Source: Alkalibacterium sp034520745 (GTDB lineage Bacteria; Bacillota; Bacilli; Lactobacillales; Carnobacteriaceae_A). Taken from it: a stretch of 64,000 nt of DNA. The DNA lies in the NCBI GenBank assembly GCA_034520745.1, contig JAXHNF010000012.1, positions 86,442 to 150,441 of the forward strand. Direction: 5' to 3'. The position numbers were made by a program, and so were the translations under genes. Below, one piece after another: positions 8,864-17,639 of this stretch. Below the pieces are notes generated by a model. That model was not told the DNA's origin and searched no databases. It worked only from the letters and a program-made list of their open reading frames with translations. Numbering within the stretch: the first letter of the stretch is position 1; every line of letters starts with the position of its first letter.

Positions 8864-8892
8864 TTGACACCCCTTCGCAACCTGTCTATAAT
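8864..8892 (+). promoter_or_regulatory. consensus sigma-A promoter of the second ClC gene
   Basis: TTGACA (8864-8869) and TATAAT (8887-8892) are separated by exactly 17 bases. This is the best promoter match I found in the window. Confidence 0.88.
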
Positions 8893-8899
8893 CCTCTAG

Positions 8900-9183
8900 G
8901 TGTGAAACAATTAAGGTTATATCAAAATGATTTAATAAAATCAGTTCCAGGGTAAATATATACTGAACAGTCACAACTATACGAAATGTAAAACGGGTGG
9001 CGGCATCAACTGTTCGCATACACACGATAGGAAGGTCACGCACCCTTCCCGATCTGATGCACCATGCCTGTGGTCTTGAAAAGTGCCCGCATCTTTTGCA
9101 TGTCCTCAAAAAGGCATGCGCAGGACCCACGCTAGCCGTATGTTCTCGGCCATTTCTTTACCCTGGTTCTAAAGGAGCATAGG
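8900..9183 (+). other. long 5' leader of the second ClC gene, possible structured RNA
   Basis: About 285 bases separate the promoter from the ATG at 9184. Hairpins are visible: GGAAGG/CCTTCC around 9030-9050 and a GCATG..CCT / AGG..CATGC stem around 9098-9120. The leader ends with AAAGGAG before the ATG. It does not show the conserved bases of the fluoride riboswitch, which often controls ClC genes, nor of M-box or Mn riboswitches. It has no terminator-like hairpin. Regulation at the RNA level is possible but not shown. Confidence 0.4.
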
Positions 9184-10781
9184 ATGAAACAATTACAGTT
9201 TATAAACCTGTCCAAGATCAATTACGTTCTGAAAGGCATTTTGGTGGGAGCCGTCGCCGGTGCGGTGGTCAGTGTGTTCAGGATGGCGATCTATGCGGTA
9301 CTGAACCTTATGCCCTCCGTCTACAGTTTTTTGAAGAGAGAATTCAGGATTCCAGGATGGATCGCCGGCTGGGTGGCGGCCGTACTAGTCTTCGCCTTCC
9401 TCGTCATCCTGATCGGCAGAGACGATCCGGACATTCAGGGAAACGGCGTTGCTGAACTTAAAGGTCAACTCCAAGGAACTCTGAAACTCAACTGGTGGTC
9501 CATACTCTGGCGAAAATTTACAGCCAGCACACTGGTTTTAGGCATGGGTATCCCAGTCGGCAGAGAGGGCCCGTCCATACAGATCGGCGGCGTCGTCGGT
9601 CAGGGTATCAACCGGTTGTTTAAAGGAAACAAAACACAGGAAAATATCCTTATTTCAAGCGGCGCCGCTGCCGGATTATCCGCAGCCTTCAACGCACCCA
9701 TGTCCGGGCTGGTCGATTATTTCTCTGAGGAAGTGCATCACCGGTTTTCAAGCATTTTGATACTGACTGTCTTTCAGCATCAAGTGACTGCCAATTTCCT
9801 GGCCTTCCATATATTCGGCTCGAAGCCTGCATCTCTTATTCAGGCCGTCTGGCCTGAATTCCCGCTGGAAGATCACCTGTACCTGGTATACTCTTAGGCA
9901 TACTGTTGGCCCTAGCCGGATGGATATTCCAGAAAGTACTGTTCGCTGCGCCGGAAACTCTATGCCAGCCTGCCGGTTCCGCCTTATTTATTTGGCTTCA
10001 TCCCATTTTTACTCGTCATACCGACGGGCGTATACTGGGGAGAGACATGTCCTGGTGCGGCACGTCGGTCATATTGCCAGTATCGCTCCTGTCCCGGACA
10101 GCCACATTGAAATCTTCGCTGGCAATACTGATCTTCAAATTCATTTTATTTCAGATCGCGTACGGTTCAGGGTATTCCAGCCGGGATGATGATCCCCATG
10201 CTTACCATCGGGGCTGTTCTGGGGCGGCATTATTCGGGAGTCTTGTCCTGAGAGGGGCACCGGGCTGGAAGAAGAATTCATGCGGAATTATGTTATTCTT
10301 CGCAATGGGCGGTTTCTTCACGGCGATCTCCAAAGCGCCTCTCACGGCCATTGTTCTTCTGATAACAGAAATAGACGGGTTCGATCACTCAGATGATGCC
10401 GATCGCCGTTGTCTGTCCGACAGCCTATATCTTTTCCGATATCTTGGGACTGGAACCCATCGATGAGATCACCCTTTACAACAAAACAAACAGATACCCG
10501 ACTGTCTTTGAAGGCAAACTCATTTACACGGACTTCTTTGTCGAGCCGAACAGTTATCTGGACGGCATGCTGATGAGTGAGCTGATCTTGCCTTATAACG
10601 CTAAATGTACCCGGATAAAAAGACATGCCAACGAATTCCTGCCTCACCGCGATACAGTAATCTTTTCGGTGACGAGGTTCAAATCGCCTGTGATCAGGGT
10701 TTCCTGCTGCAAGTGAAGAAATACATCGATAAACTGAATTCAGATTATAAAAATGTGACCGTAGCCTGGCTTTTCAACTAA
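9184..10781 (+). CDS. second ClC family chloride channel/exchanger (frameshifted)
   Basis: This is a paralogue of the gene at 7222, similar from end to end: it opens with INYVLKGILVGAVAGAVVS and contains QGNGVAELKGQLQGTL, PVGREGPSIQIGG, FNAPMSG and a C-terminal IKRHANEFLPHRDTV segment. The gating glutamate and the EEVHHRF glutamate are retained. The frame is open to about 9890, then breaks several times (about 9895, 10050, 10190, 10390 and 10665). The original end is the TAA at 10779-10781, inside the terminator stem. The breaks could be sequencing errors or decay of a duplicate; the consensus promoter argues that it is or was expressed. Confidence 0.82.
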
Positions 10782-10803
10782 GTCGGCACGGTCACATTTT
10801 TTT
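10748..10803 (+). terminator. terminator overlapping the end of the second ClC gene
   Basis: AAATGTGACCGT and ACGGTCACATTT flank a loop holding the stop codon, and a run of T follows. Confidence 0.85.
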
Positions 10804-10873
10804 CGTCATTTTTTCTGTTTATATGTTAAACTATATATCAGTTACATCATTACTGTTAGTTAAGGAGACAATT

Positions 10874-11799
10874 ATGCATTATATATGGTTAGTAATCAAA
10901 GGATTGTTTATTGGTATTTCAAACATCATCCCCGGTGTGTCCGGCGGCACGATGGCTGTGTCTTTCGGTATCTACGATGACGTCATCCACGCCTTCACCC
11001 ATGTCAGGAAAGAATTCAAGCCGAGCATGAGGGTACTGGTCCCGCTCATTGCCGGCGCTCTGATCGGTGTGGCCGGCTTTTCGATGGTGATCGAATGGCT
11101 GCTGGCTGAATTCACGCTCTACACGGCTTTTGCCTTTGTCGGTCTGATCCTGGCGGTCTGCCGATATTATCCGGCTCCTTTAAAGAAAGCCTGAAAGAAG
11201 AACGGCGCAAAGCAACACCCGTTCATCTCATCCTGCTGGTCGTCTTTTTCCTCATCGTTTCCTGGATGGGTATCGCTGACGTTTCAGGCGGCGGTCCGGA
11301 AACGATCAGTCTCGGCTTCGGTCCATTAGTTGCTTTATTTTTCGTCGGACTGGTTTCTGCTGCAGCGATGGTCGTACCCGGCATCAGCGGCTCGCTGTTG
11401 ATGCTGATCATGGGTTACTACTATGCGGTGGTCTACACGATCAACGGCTTTACATCAAACCTGGCCGCTTTCGATATCCAGGCTCTGATCCCCTTCACCA
11501 TCCTGCTCATTGCCTATGCGCTGGGCATGGTCGTCGGGATCATCCTGATCAGCAAGGTCATCGACTATTTCTTCAACAACTACCCGAGCTTCACTTACGC
11601 CTCGATCCTGGGCCTGGTGCTCGCTTCGCCCGTGGCTGTCGTAGCCAATACGGATGCACTGAATGACTTGGCGACCGGCAATGCCTTTGTGAAACTGGTC
11701 GTTGCCTTAGCCATCGCGCTCGGCTGCTACGCGTTGACGTTTGGTTTAGCTAAAACTGAAGACGTGACCGAAGAACTGCCCGAAGAATCCCGCGTATAA
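10874..11799 (+). CDS. DUF368 membrane protein, probable undecaprenyl-phosphate translocase (frameshifted)
   Basis: The protein of about 308 residues is a polytopic membrane protein with the two DUF368 glycine motifs, SNIIPGVSGGTMA near the N-terminus and AAMVVPGISGSLLMLIMG in the middle, which form an internal repeat. Members (PopT) have been reported to flip undecaprenyl phosphate back across the membrane for reuse in cell wall synthesis, notably under alkaline conditions. The start is ATG 10874 with AAGGAGA upstream. A single frame break lies near 11160, between FVGLIL and the continuing frame. The acidic C-terminal tail is cytoplasmic. Lone gene between ClC and photolyase genes. Confidence 0.85.
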
Positions 11800-11810
11800 T
11801 TATAAACCAC

Positions 11811-11862
11811 AGCTATTCCTTCGTTTGAGTCTTGGAGACACATTCTGAGGAATAGTTTTCTA
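11811..11862 (+). terminator. terminator after the DUF368 gene
   Basis: AGCTATTCC (11811-11819) pairs with GGAATAGTT (11849-11857; outermost pair G-T), followed by TTCT. The loop is long (29 bases) and the T run short. Confidence 0.55.
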
Positions 11863-11893
11863 TATAAGCATCTATTCACTGAAGGAGGCACTT

Positions 11894-13257
11894 ATGTCAA
11901 AACGGATAAAAGAATTAAAAGACACTGAAACACCCGATCGTCCTTACGTTGTCTACTGGATGCAGGCCAGTCAGCGTACCGAAACCAATCATGCCCTGGA
12001 ATTTGCCGCTAAAAAGGCAAACGAACTGGATAAGCCCCTGCTTGTTTATTTTGGCCTGACCGCAGATTTTCCGGAAGCCAACGTCCGTCATTACACATTC
12101 ATGCTGGAAGGACTGAAAGAAGTCGAACAGGAGCTGAAAGAACGCGGCATCCAGTTCGTCATGCTCCAGACGTCTCCGGAAAAAGGTGCAGTGAAAATTT
12201 GCCCAAGAAGCGGCCCTGCTCGTCACTGACCGCGGGTACCTGCAGGATCGAACGGGAGTGGCGCGAAAAAGTGGCCAGCGAAATCGACTGTCCTTTCTAT
12301 CAGGTCGAAACGAACGTCATCGTTCCGGTTGAAGTGGCTTCAGACAAGGAAGAATATGCCGCGCGTACGATCCGGAGCAAGATCCACAAACACCTCGATA
12401 CTTACAGCGACCCCCTGTCTCCGGTCAAGGTTGAGAAGCCGTCGGTAGATATCGACCTGGACTATGAAACGGTGGACCTTTCGGATATTTCAGCCGTTTT
12501 GAGTGACCTCGACTGCGACGATTCCGTCCCTGCTGTCGACTGGATACAGGGTGGAACAGCAGCGGCCAAGGAACGGCTGGCTGATTTCATCGAAAATAAT
12601 CTGTCTGACTATGACGATAAGCGGAACGAACCGGGCCTGACTGTGACGTCCGACATGAGCCCGTATCTGCATTTCGGGCAGATCTCGCCTTTATACATCT
12701 ACGAGCAGCTGGCGGACGTCCCTTCTTCCGACAACAAGAAAGCCTTTATTGAAGAATTCGTCGTGCGCAGAGAGCTGAGCATGAATTTCGTTCATTATAA
12801 CGACCAGTATGACGCGTATGACTGCCTGCCTGACTGGGCCAGAGAAACGCTCGCCGACCATAAGGATGATGAACGCGACCCGGCCTACACCCTGGAACAG
12901 CTTGAAAACTCGGATACAGGCGATCCCTACTGGAATGCCGCTCAGTCCGAGATGGTATTGACGGGCAAGATGCACGGGTATATGCGGATGTACTGGGGCA
13001 AGAAGATCATCGAATGGACCGAAACGCCCGAGGAGGCTTTCTCCCGCGCGCTGTATCTGAACAACAAGTACAACCTCGATGGCCGGGATCCGAACAGTTT
13101 CACCGGTATCGCCTGGGTTTTCGGCAAGCATGACCACGGCTGGAAAGAACGGGATGTCTTCGGTAAAGTGCGCTACATGAATGCCAAAGGACTCGAACGT
13201 AAATTCCAGATGGATGATTACCTGGAACGGGTAGCGAAGCTGCTGCCAAACGACTAG
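11894..13257 (+). CDS. phr: class II deoxyribodipyrimidine photolyase (frameshifted)
   Basis: The product of about 454 residues repairs cyclobutane pyrimidine dimers using light and FADH-. The N-terminal alpha/beta domain contains RPYVVYWMQASQRTETNHAL. The C-terminal FAD domain carries the class II hallmarks MRMYWGKKIIEWT, LNNKYNLDGRDPNSFTG and DVFGKVRYMN. Class I enzymes lack the NKYxLDGRDPN block. The start is ATG 11894 with GAAGGAGG upstream. One indel near 12205 separates the first 105 residues (ending about SPEKGAVK) from the rest; the downstream frame resumes at the LLVTD/GYL strand. The gene is followed by repeat array A and no clear partner gene. Confidence 0.9.
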
Positions 13258-13407
13258 TTATTGTATTGACTGGATCAGTGACCTCAGACAAGCGATTGTC
13301 TGAGGTTTCTTTATTGGATTCAAGACCGACTGAGCTTTGGAGAAACGAGCGGACCGGTTCTTTGGATGAGTCTAAAAATGGCCAGCTCAAACGGTTTGGG
13401 TTCGCTG

Positions 13408-13792
13408 AGTCGACCGTTTTCCGGCCGAAACGGTCGACTGCGGGAGTATTGCGTAGAATTCGGTCGACCATTTTCCAATCAAAACGGTCAACTCAGGAGG
13501 ATCGCGCAGAACCGGTCGACCATTTACCGCTCGAAATGGTCAACTCAGGAGTACGGCGCAGTACCGGTCGACCATTTACCGCTCCAAACGGTCAACTCAA
13601 GAGTACCCGCGCAGCCCGGTCGACCATTTTCCAATCAAAACGGTCGACTCAAGGAGGACGGCGCAATGGTCTACATTTACCGCTTGAACATGGTTACCGC
13701 GCGAAGGTCAACTGGAGGACGCGTATCGGTCGACCATTTACCGATCGAAATGGTCAACTCGGGAGGATCGCGCAGACTCGGTCGACCGTTTC
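13408..13792. repeat. tandem palindrome array A (GTCGACC core, 52 bp step)
   Basis: GGTCGACC occurs at 13462, 13514, 13566, 13618, 13728 and 13780, with a degenerate unit near 13668 and a first unit at about 13408. The steps are 54, 52, 52, 52, 50, 60 and 52. A unit is a hairpin of about 33 bases, GGTCGACCATTT-loop-AAATGGTCAACTC, plus a 19-base spacer that is itself similar between units (AGGAGnnCGGCGCAG). The first unit has perfect 11-bp arms GTCGACCGTTT/AAACGGTCGAC. The array lies between the convergent photolyase and DUF305 genes. Long open frames across it are by-products of the low stop content. Confidence 0.88.
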
Positions 13793-13862
13793 CGCTTTGA
13801 TTCTGCTTTAACTGATCTATTCAGCCAACTTTTTAACGAGTCTGCAGTTTTAGTACCTAAAG

Positions 13863-13905
13863 AAAAGTCCAGCCCCTCCAAATAGATGGACGGGCTGGAC
13901 TTTTT
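13863..13905 (-). terminator. terminator of the macrodomain-DUF305 operon (works on both strands)
   Basis: AAAAGTCCAGCCC (13863-13875) and GGGCTGGACTTTTT (13892-13905) are perfectly complementary, with T runs on either strand. Confidence 0.85.
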
Positions 13906-13916
13906 CCTTCTCAAAA

Positions 13917-14369
13917 TCATTCTTCGTTTTCCAGTTCTTCGATAAGCATTTTCATTTCGTCGATTTCTCTTCGCTGGGCTTCAATGATGGATTCCGACAG
14001 TTCCACAACGCGTTCGTCCTCAAGGTTGGCGCGTTCACTGGTCAGGATCGCTATAGAGTGGTGAGGGATCATGGCTTTCATCCAGGAGACCTGGTCCACT
14101 GTGGTCTGGCTCCTTACCAGATACAGGCTGATGCCGAAGACAACGGCGGCACTCGCCAGGATGATGCCGTTCAGTTTCTTGTTGTCATACATATGCCACA
14201 TGAAAAGCATCATGATGACGGCCATCGTGGCCCCCATCAGGATTGCCATATAGATGCGGGTCTCGCTCAGCGTCGCGTGAGAAAACTCGAACACGTTTAG
14301 GTACATCAGGAAATACATGATGATTGTTGATGTTAAAATCATGGCTCCAAATCTTATATATTTTTTCAT
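13917..14369 (-). CDS. DUF305 membrane-anchored protein
   Basis: The 150-residue product has three N-terminal membrane helices (about residues 7-25, 40-58 and 68-85) followed by a short DUF305 domain with the signature WMKAMIPHHSIAIL. DUF305 proteins have a ferritin-like helical bundle, and the paired histidines suggest a metal-binding site; several are linked to copper handling, but that is not shown here. The C-terminus is a charged helix (IIEAQRREIDEMKMLIEEL). Its binding site AAGGAGG lies inside the end of the upstream macrodomain gene, whose TAA ends 2 bases before this ATG, so the two are translationally coupled. Confidence 0.82.
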   Translation of the reverse strand: MKKYIRFGAMILTSTIIMYFLMYLNVFEFSHATLSETRIYMAILMGATMAVIMMLFMWHMYDNKKLNGIILASAAVVFGISLYLVRSQTTVDQVSWMKAMIPHHSIAILTSERANLEDERVVELSESIIEAQRREIDEMKMLIEELENEE

Positions 14370-14370
14370 T

Positions 14371-14897
14371 TTATTCTTTTCCTCCTTGAATTGCCTTATT
14401 TAATGCTTCTTTCAGTACCGCTTCTGTCTCATCGTCAAAAGCGACGAAGATGACTGCTTTCCACTTCTGGGTCGTCTTCGGTAAGATCCACGACCGTCTC
14501 TGTCGCGATCTCACTTGCTTCTTTGACCGGATAGCCATAGATGCCGGTACTGATCGCCGGAAAAGCGACCGACTTTATCCCGTTTTCTCTGGCCACTGCG
14601 ATACTGTTCCTGTAACAGTCTTTCAGTTTTCCAGCCTCCCCGCGAGCGCCACCTTGGTAAACTGGTCCCACTGCGTGTATCACGTAGTCAGCAGGCAAGT
14701 CAAAGCCTTCCGTCAGTTTGGCTTCACCTGTTTCCGCCCCATTCAATCTTCCGGCAGGCCTCTTTCAGTTCCGGCCCGGCTGCACGGTGGATGGCCCCGT
14801 CGACGCCTCCCCCGCCAAGCAGTGACTTGTTGGCGGCATTGACGATGGCACCCACCTTCAACTTGGTGATGTCTCCTTTATGCACTTCCCATTTCAT
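14371..14897 (-). CDS. macrodomain protein, O-acetyl-ADP-ribose deacetylase type (frameshifted)
   Basis: The product is about 175 residues. It begins MKWEVHKGDITKL at the ATG 14897, after AAGGAGGCACGCA. Joining frames gives the macrodomain series: VGAIVNAANKSLLGGGGVDGAIH (ADP-ribose binding, catalytic Asn and Asp region), VIHAVGPVYQGG and SVAFPAISTGIYGYP. Bacterial enzymes of this type remove acetyl from O-acetyl-ADP-ribose or mono-ADP-ribose from proteins. Frame breaks lie near 14747 and 14455; the tail then reads VIFVAFDDETEAVLKEAL to the TAA at 14371. It forms an operon with the DUF305 gene. Confidence 0.85.
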
Positions 14898-15047
14898 TGC
14901 GTGCCTCCTTCACAAAACTCAGGCTCCTGGAATCACGGAACGATTTTAACGCAAAATAATCATTATCGATGGCTTTCGCTGACTTTAAACAACCGTAACC
15001 TTGTGAGCCTCTTATCAATATGTTATACCTTCTGTTAAATTCAGACA

Positions 15048-15119
15048 ATAAAAAGCTCAGTCAGTAGAGCCCACGCTTCAACCGTTTCAAAGGCTGGCGC
15101 TTCACTCTATGACTGAGCT
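15048..15119 (-). terminator. long terminator of the lysine transporter gene, with conserved inner core
   Basis: On the minus strand AGCTCAGTCA pairs with TGACTGAGCT, followed by TTTTT. The 46-base interior is itself structured: TAGAG/CTCTA, an internal loop, CGC/GCG and a CAGCC/GGTTG tip. The stop codon of the gene lies inside the hairpin. The interior resembles that of the element at 30861-30933. Confidence 0.8.
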
Positions 15120-16866
15120 AATATTTTTCAGATTACTGTCTTGAACCGTTTCTGATGTATCCACTTTTTTACCGAAAATGAAAATGACGGCAACGATAGC
15201 GATCAGAGCTATCGGCAGAACGATCATCACGGACAGGCCGAATGCTGAAGGAATGTATCCGAAAAGTACGGATATCACGGCTACGACAACAGCATATGGC
15301 AGCTGTGTCTTGACGTGGTCCATCAAGTTCGAGCCGGCACCCATGGATGACAGGATCGTTGTATCAGAAATCGGTGACGCATGATCCCCGAAAATCGCAC
15401 CGGTCAGTACTGCACCGGCAGACATGATGACGAAGTTGGCATCGCCCGGCTGCATGGCTGTTGCCAGAGGAATCGCCAGCGGCATCAAAATACCCATCGT
15501 TCCATATGACGTTCCGGTGGCAAAGGAAATGATCGCACCCAGCAGGAAGATGACGGTCGGCAGCAGGAACGGCGGCATCGCGTCACTGAGCAGCGTTACG
15601 AGGTAAGCGGCTGTTCCCAGTTCACCCATGACGCCCGAGAGTGACCAGGCCAACAGCAGGACGACGCCGGTGATCATCAGCGTTTTCATCCCGTTCACCC
15701 AGATATCGATCCCTTTGCTGAAACTGAAATGCCCCTGAGTCACGCCCATGAACAGAGCAATGATACTGGCAATCAGTGCAGCCTGGAAAAGAACGACGGA
15801 CGCGTCGGAAGCGCCGAACACTTCTCTCAGTGTAACGAAGGAGAAAGGTGAATTCTCGATCGTCTGGATCAGTGCCGTATTATCGGAACCTAAAATCGCT
15901 TGACGGCCATTGGTGTAAAAGCCGATGAAACTGAACAGGATAAGGGAACCGATCGGAATCAAGGCATTCCAGACGGTCGTTCTGCCTTTGACAACGACTT
16001 CCATCTCTTCATCCGGATTTTCCAGATGTGACCCGCTGGCTATCAGTTCTTTTGTATCTCGTGCACGTTTTTGAGCTTTGCGCATCGGACCGAATTCTCT
16101 TAAAGTTAAGGATGTGACCAGTACAAATATCAGCATCAAAATGTTATAGAAGCGGTAAGGAATGGTCTGCAGGAAGATACCGTAAGCATTGACATCCTGA
16201 CCGATCGACTGGAAAGCGTCATTGATAAGCCCGACTTCGTAACCGATCCAGGTCGAAATCAGCGCAATCCCGGCGATCGGTGCAGCCGTCGCATCGATGA
16301 CAAAAGCCAGACGTTCTCTGGAAATATTCATTTTATCCGAAACCGGACGCATGATCGGACCAACAATCAGTGCATTGGCGTAATCATCGAAGAAGATGAG
16401 CAGACCGAGTATCCAGGTAATGACCTGCGTGCTGACCGGGCCTTTAGCTCTCTTAGCCAGACTTTCGGCAATCGCACGGGCCCCGCCGGTCGACGTGATG
16501 AGTGCGATCAGACCACCGATGACAAGCACCTGAAGAATGATCCCGGCATTCCAGGGATCAGCCAGTGACCCTAAAATGTAGTCGACGATATCGGTGAAAC
16601 CGTAAAGCAGTCCCAGCAGAATATTGGCCCCGCCGGCATACTGGATGATCACGGTCCCTGAAAATATCCCCAGGAACAGGGACAAGACCACGTTTTTAGT
16701 CACGAAAGCCAGAATGATCGCAACGATCGGCGGAATCAGAGTCAGAGGTCCCATAGACTGTGCAAGACTCCCGCCTTCCTCAGCTGCTAAAACAGGTTCA
16801 GGTACAAGCCACACCAGGCAGTGCCAGAATCAGCAGAGGACTGAGTGAATTAAGTCGTTTTTTCAT
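15102..16866 (-). CDS. lysW: NhaC-family transporter under lysine riboswitch, probable lysine transporter (frameshift near start)
   Basis: The product of about 588 residues is a polytopic membrane protein of the NhaC sodium/proton antiporter superfamily, with IFFDDYANALIVGPIMRPVSD and the repeated motif GDHASPISDTTILSSMGAG. The start is ATG 16866 (MKKRLNSLSPLLIL), with GGAGA upstream, and gives a signal-like first helix. One indel near 16815 separates this from WLVPEPVLAAEEGG. The strongest clue to substrate is the lysine riboswitch directly upstream: NhaC-type proteins behind L boxes have been predicted to be lysine transporters (LysW). Function is inferred from that control, not from the family alone. 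Confidence 0.8.
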
Positions 16867-16897
16867 TTTTGTTCTCCAATCTATAATTTTTTTCATA

Positions 16898-17108
16898 GAA
16901 AAAAGCACCCAAGGGCACAATACCTCAGATGCTTTAGAACCGCATATTTAAGGATAGTGCTCCACGCAAGCGTGACAGTCATACGCTTATTAAACGTATG
17001 CCCAGGAGAGTGAGATGACGCTCGACTTTCCTTCGGCAAAGAACCCTTTCCTGTCATTCACCGGCAGTCACGCCTCCAGACAGTACTCTTATTCTTGGCA
17101 CCTCTATC
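16898..17108 (-). promoter_or_regulatory. lysine riboswitch (L box) with terminator
   Basis: Read on the minus strand, P1 is formed by GATAGAGGTGC (17108-17098) and GCACTATC (16960-16953). Between them are the L-box landmarks TTTGCCGAAGG, GTCGAGCGTC, a CATACG/CGTATG hairpin and the typical 3' part GACTGTCACGC-TTGCGTGGAG before GCACTATC. Downstream, AAGCATC...GGGTGCTT followed by TTTTTT (16898-16935) is the expression platform, a transcription terminator. Lysine binding should favour the terminator and turn the transporter gene off. Confidence 0.93.
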
Positions 17109-17133
17109 TTTTCTTCTATTTTCAACGCTTTTA

Positions 17134-17162
17134 AGTCTACTGTATTTCAGCCTGTATTTCAA
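17134..17162 (-). promoter_or_regulatory. promoter of the lysine riboswitch transcript
   Basis: On the minus strand TTGAAA and TAGACT are spaced 17 bases apart and end about 25 bases before P1 of the riboswitch. Confidence 0.65.
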
Positions 17163-17262
17163 GGGTAAATTTAAGTTCCGTACTTTTAAAAGAAAACCGA
17201 TCGCTGTCAAGCGACCGGTAGTCCATTTAAGCTTTTTACTTCTCAAGTCTTTTTAAATGAAA

Positions 17263-17288
17263 CTGCGTGAATAAAGACATTCACGCAG
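17263..17288 (-). terminator. hairpin downstream of the 50-aa gene
   Basis: CTGCGTGAAT (17263-17272) and ATTCACGCAG (17279-17288) form a perfect 10-bp stem. On the minus strand it is followed by TTTCATTTAAAAAG, a weak T-rich tail. Confidence 0.5.
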
Positions 17289-17353
17289 CACATTATCCCC
17301 CTGTTTTCCTGAAATCCCTGTCTAGGCTTTTGAAATCAGTTTGACCTATATAC

Positions 17354-17506
17354 TTACTTTCTGTTGTCCTGATTTCCGTCTTTTGAATAAGCTTTATCTA
17401 TCTTTTTCCCTACAACTGCAATAGAAGTAAACAACCCAGATACCGCAGCCAGGATACTTCCAAGAACGGCAAGGCTGACTATAATGATTTTTTTCTTGTT
17501 TTTCAT
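17354..17506 (-). CDS. small single-pass membrane protein (50 aa)
   Basis: An ATG at 17506 with a strong TTGGAGG site 8 bases upstream opens a 50-codon frame ending at TAA 17354. The product starts MKNKKKIIIV and has one hydrophobic segment (about residues 7-32: IIIVSLAVLGSILAAVSG onward), then a charged tail GKKIDKAYSKDGNQDNRK. I know no family. The binding site, coding-like composition and Lys-rich cap followed by a single helix support a real gene. It lies upstream of the lysine transporter promoter and may use its own promoter. Similar tiny membrane proteins are often stress or envelope-linked, which is only analogy. Confidence 0.6.
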   Translation of the reverse strand: MKNKKKIIIVSLAVLGSILAAVSGLFTSIAVVGKKIDKAYSKDGNQDNRK

Positions 17507-17639
17507 GCTTTTGCCTCCAAGAGTTTATAGTGTCGAATTGACTAAAATACAATAGTCGTAATTTTTGAAAGAAAGACTCATTTTTTTGAAAGACCTCGGT
17601 TAATCCGCAGTGATGCCAACTTGGCGATATACTCACTTA

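Noticed and set aside
8900..9183. Fluoride riboswitch before the second ClC gene
   Set aside because: The conserved aptamer bases and pseudoknot pairing are not visible.
13266..13811. 181- and 144-residue open frames across array A, and the 86-residue frame across array B
   Set aside because: They arise because the repeat units have few stops. The 52-base step shifts frame each unit, no ribosome binding site is present, and other frames are open too.
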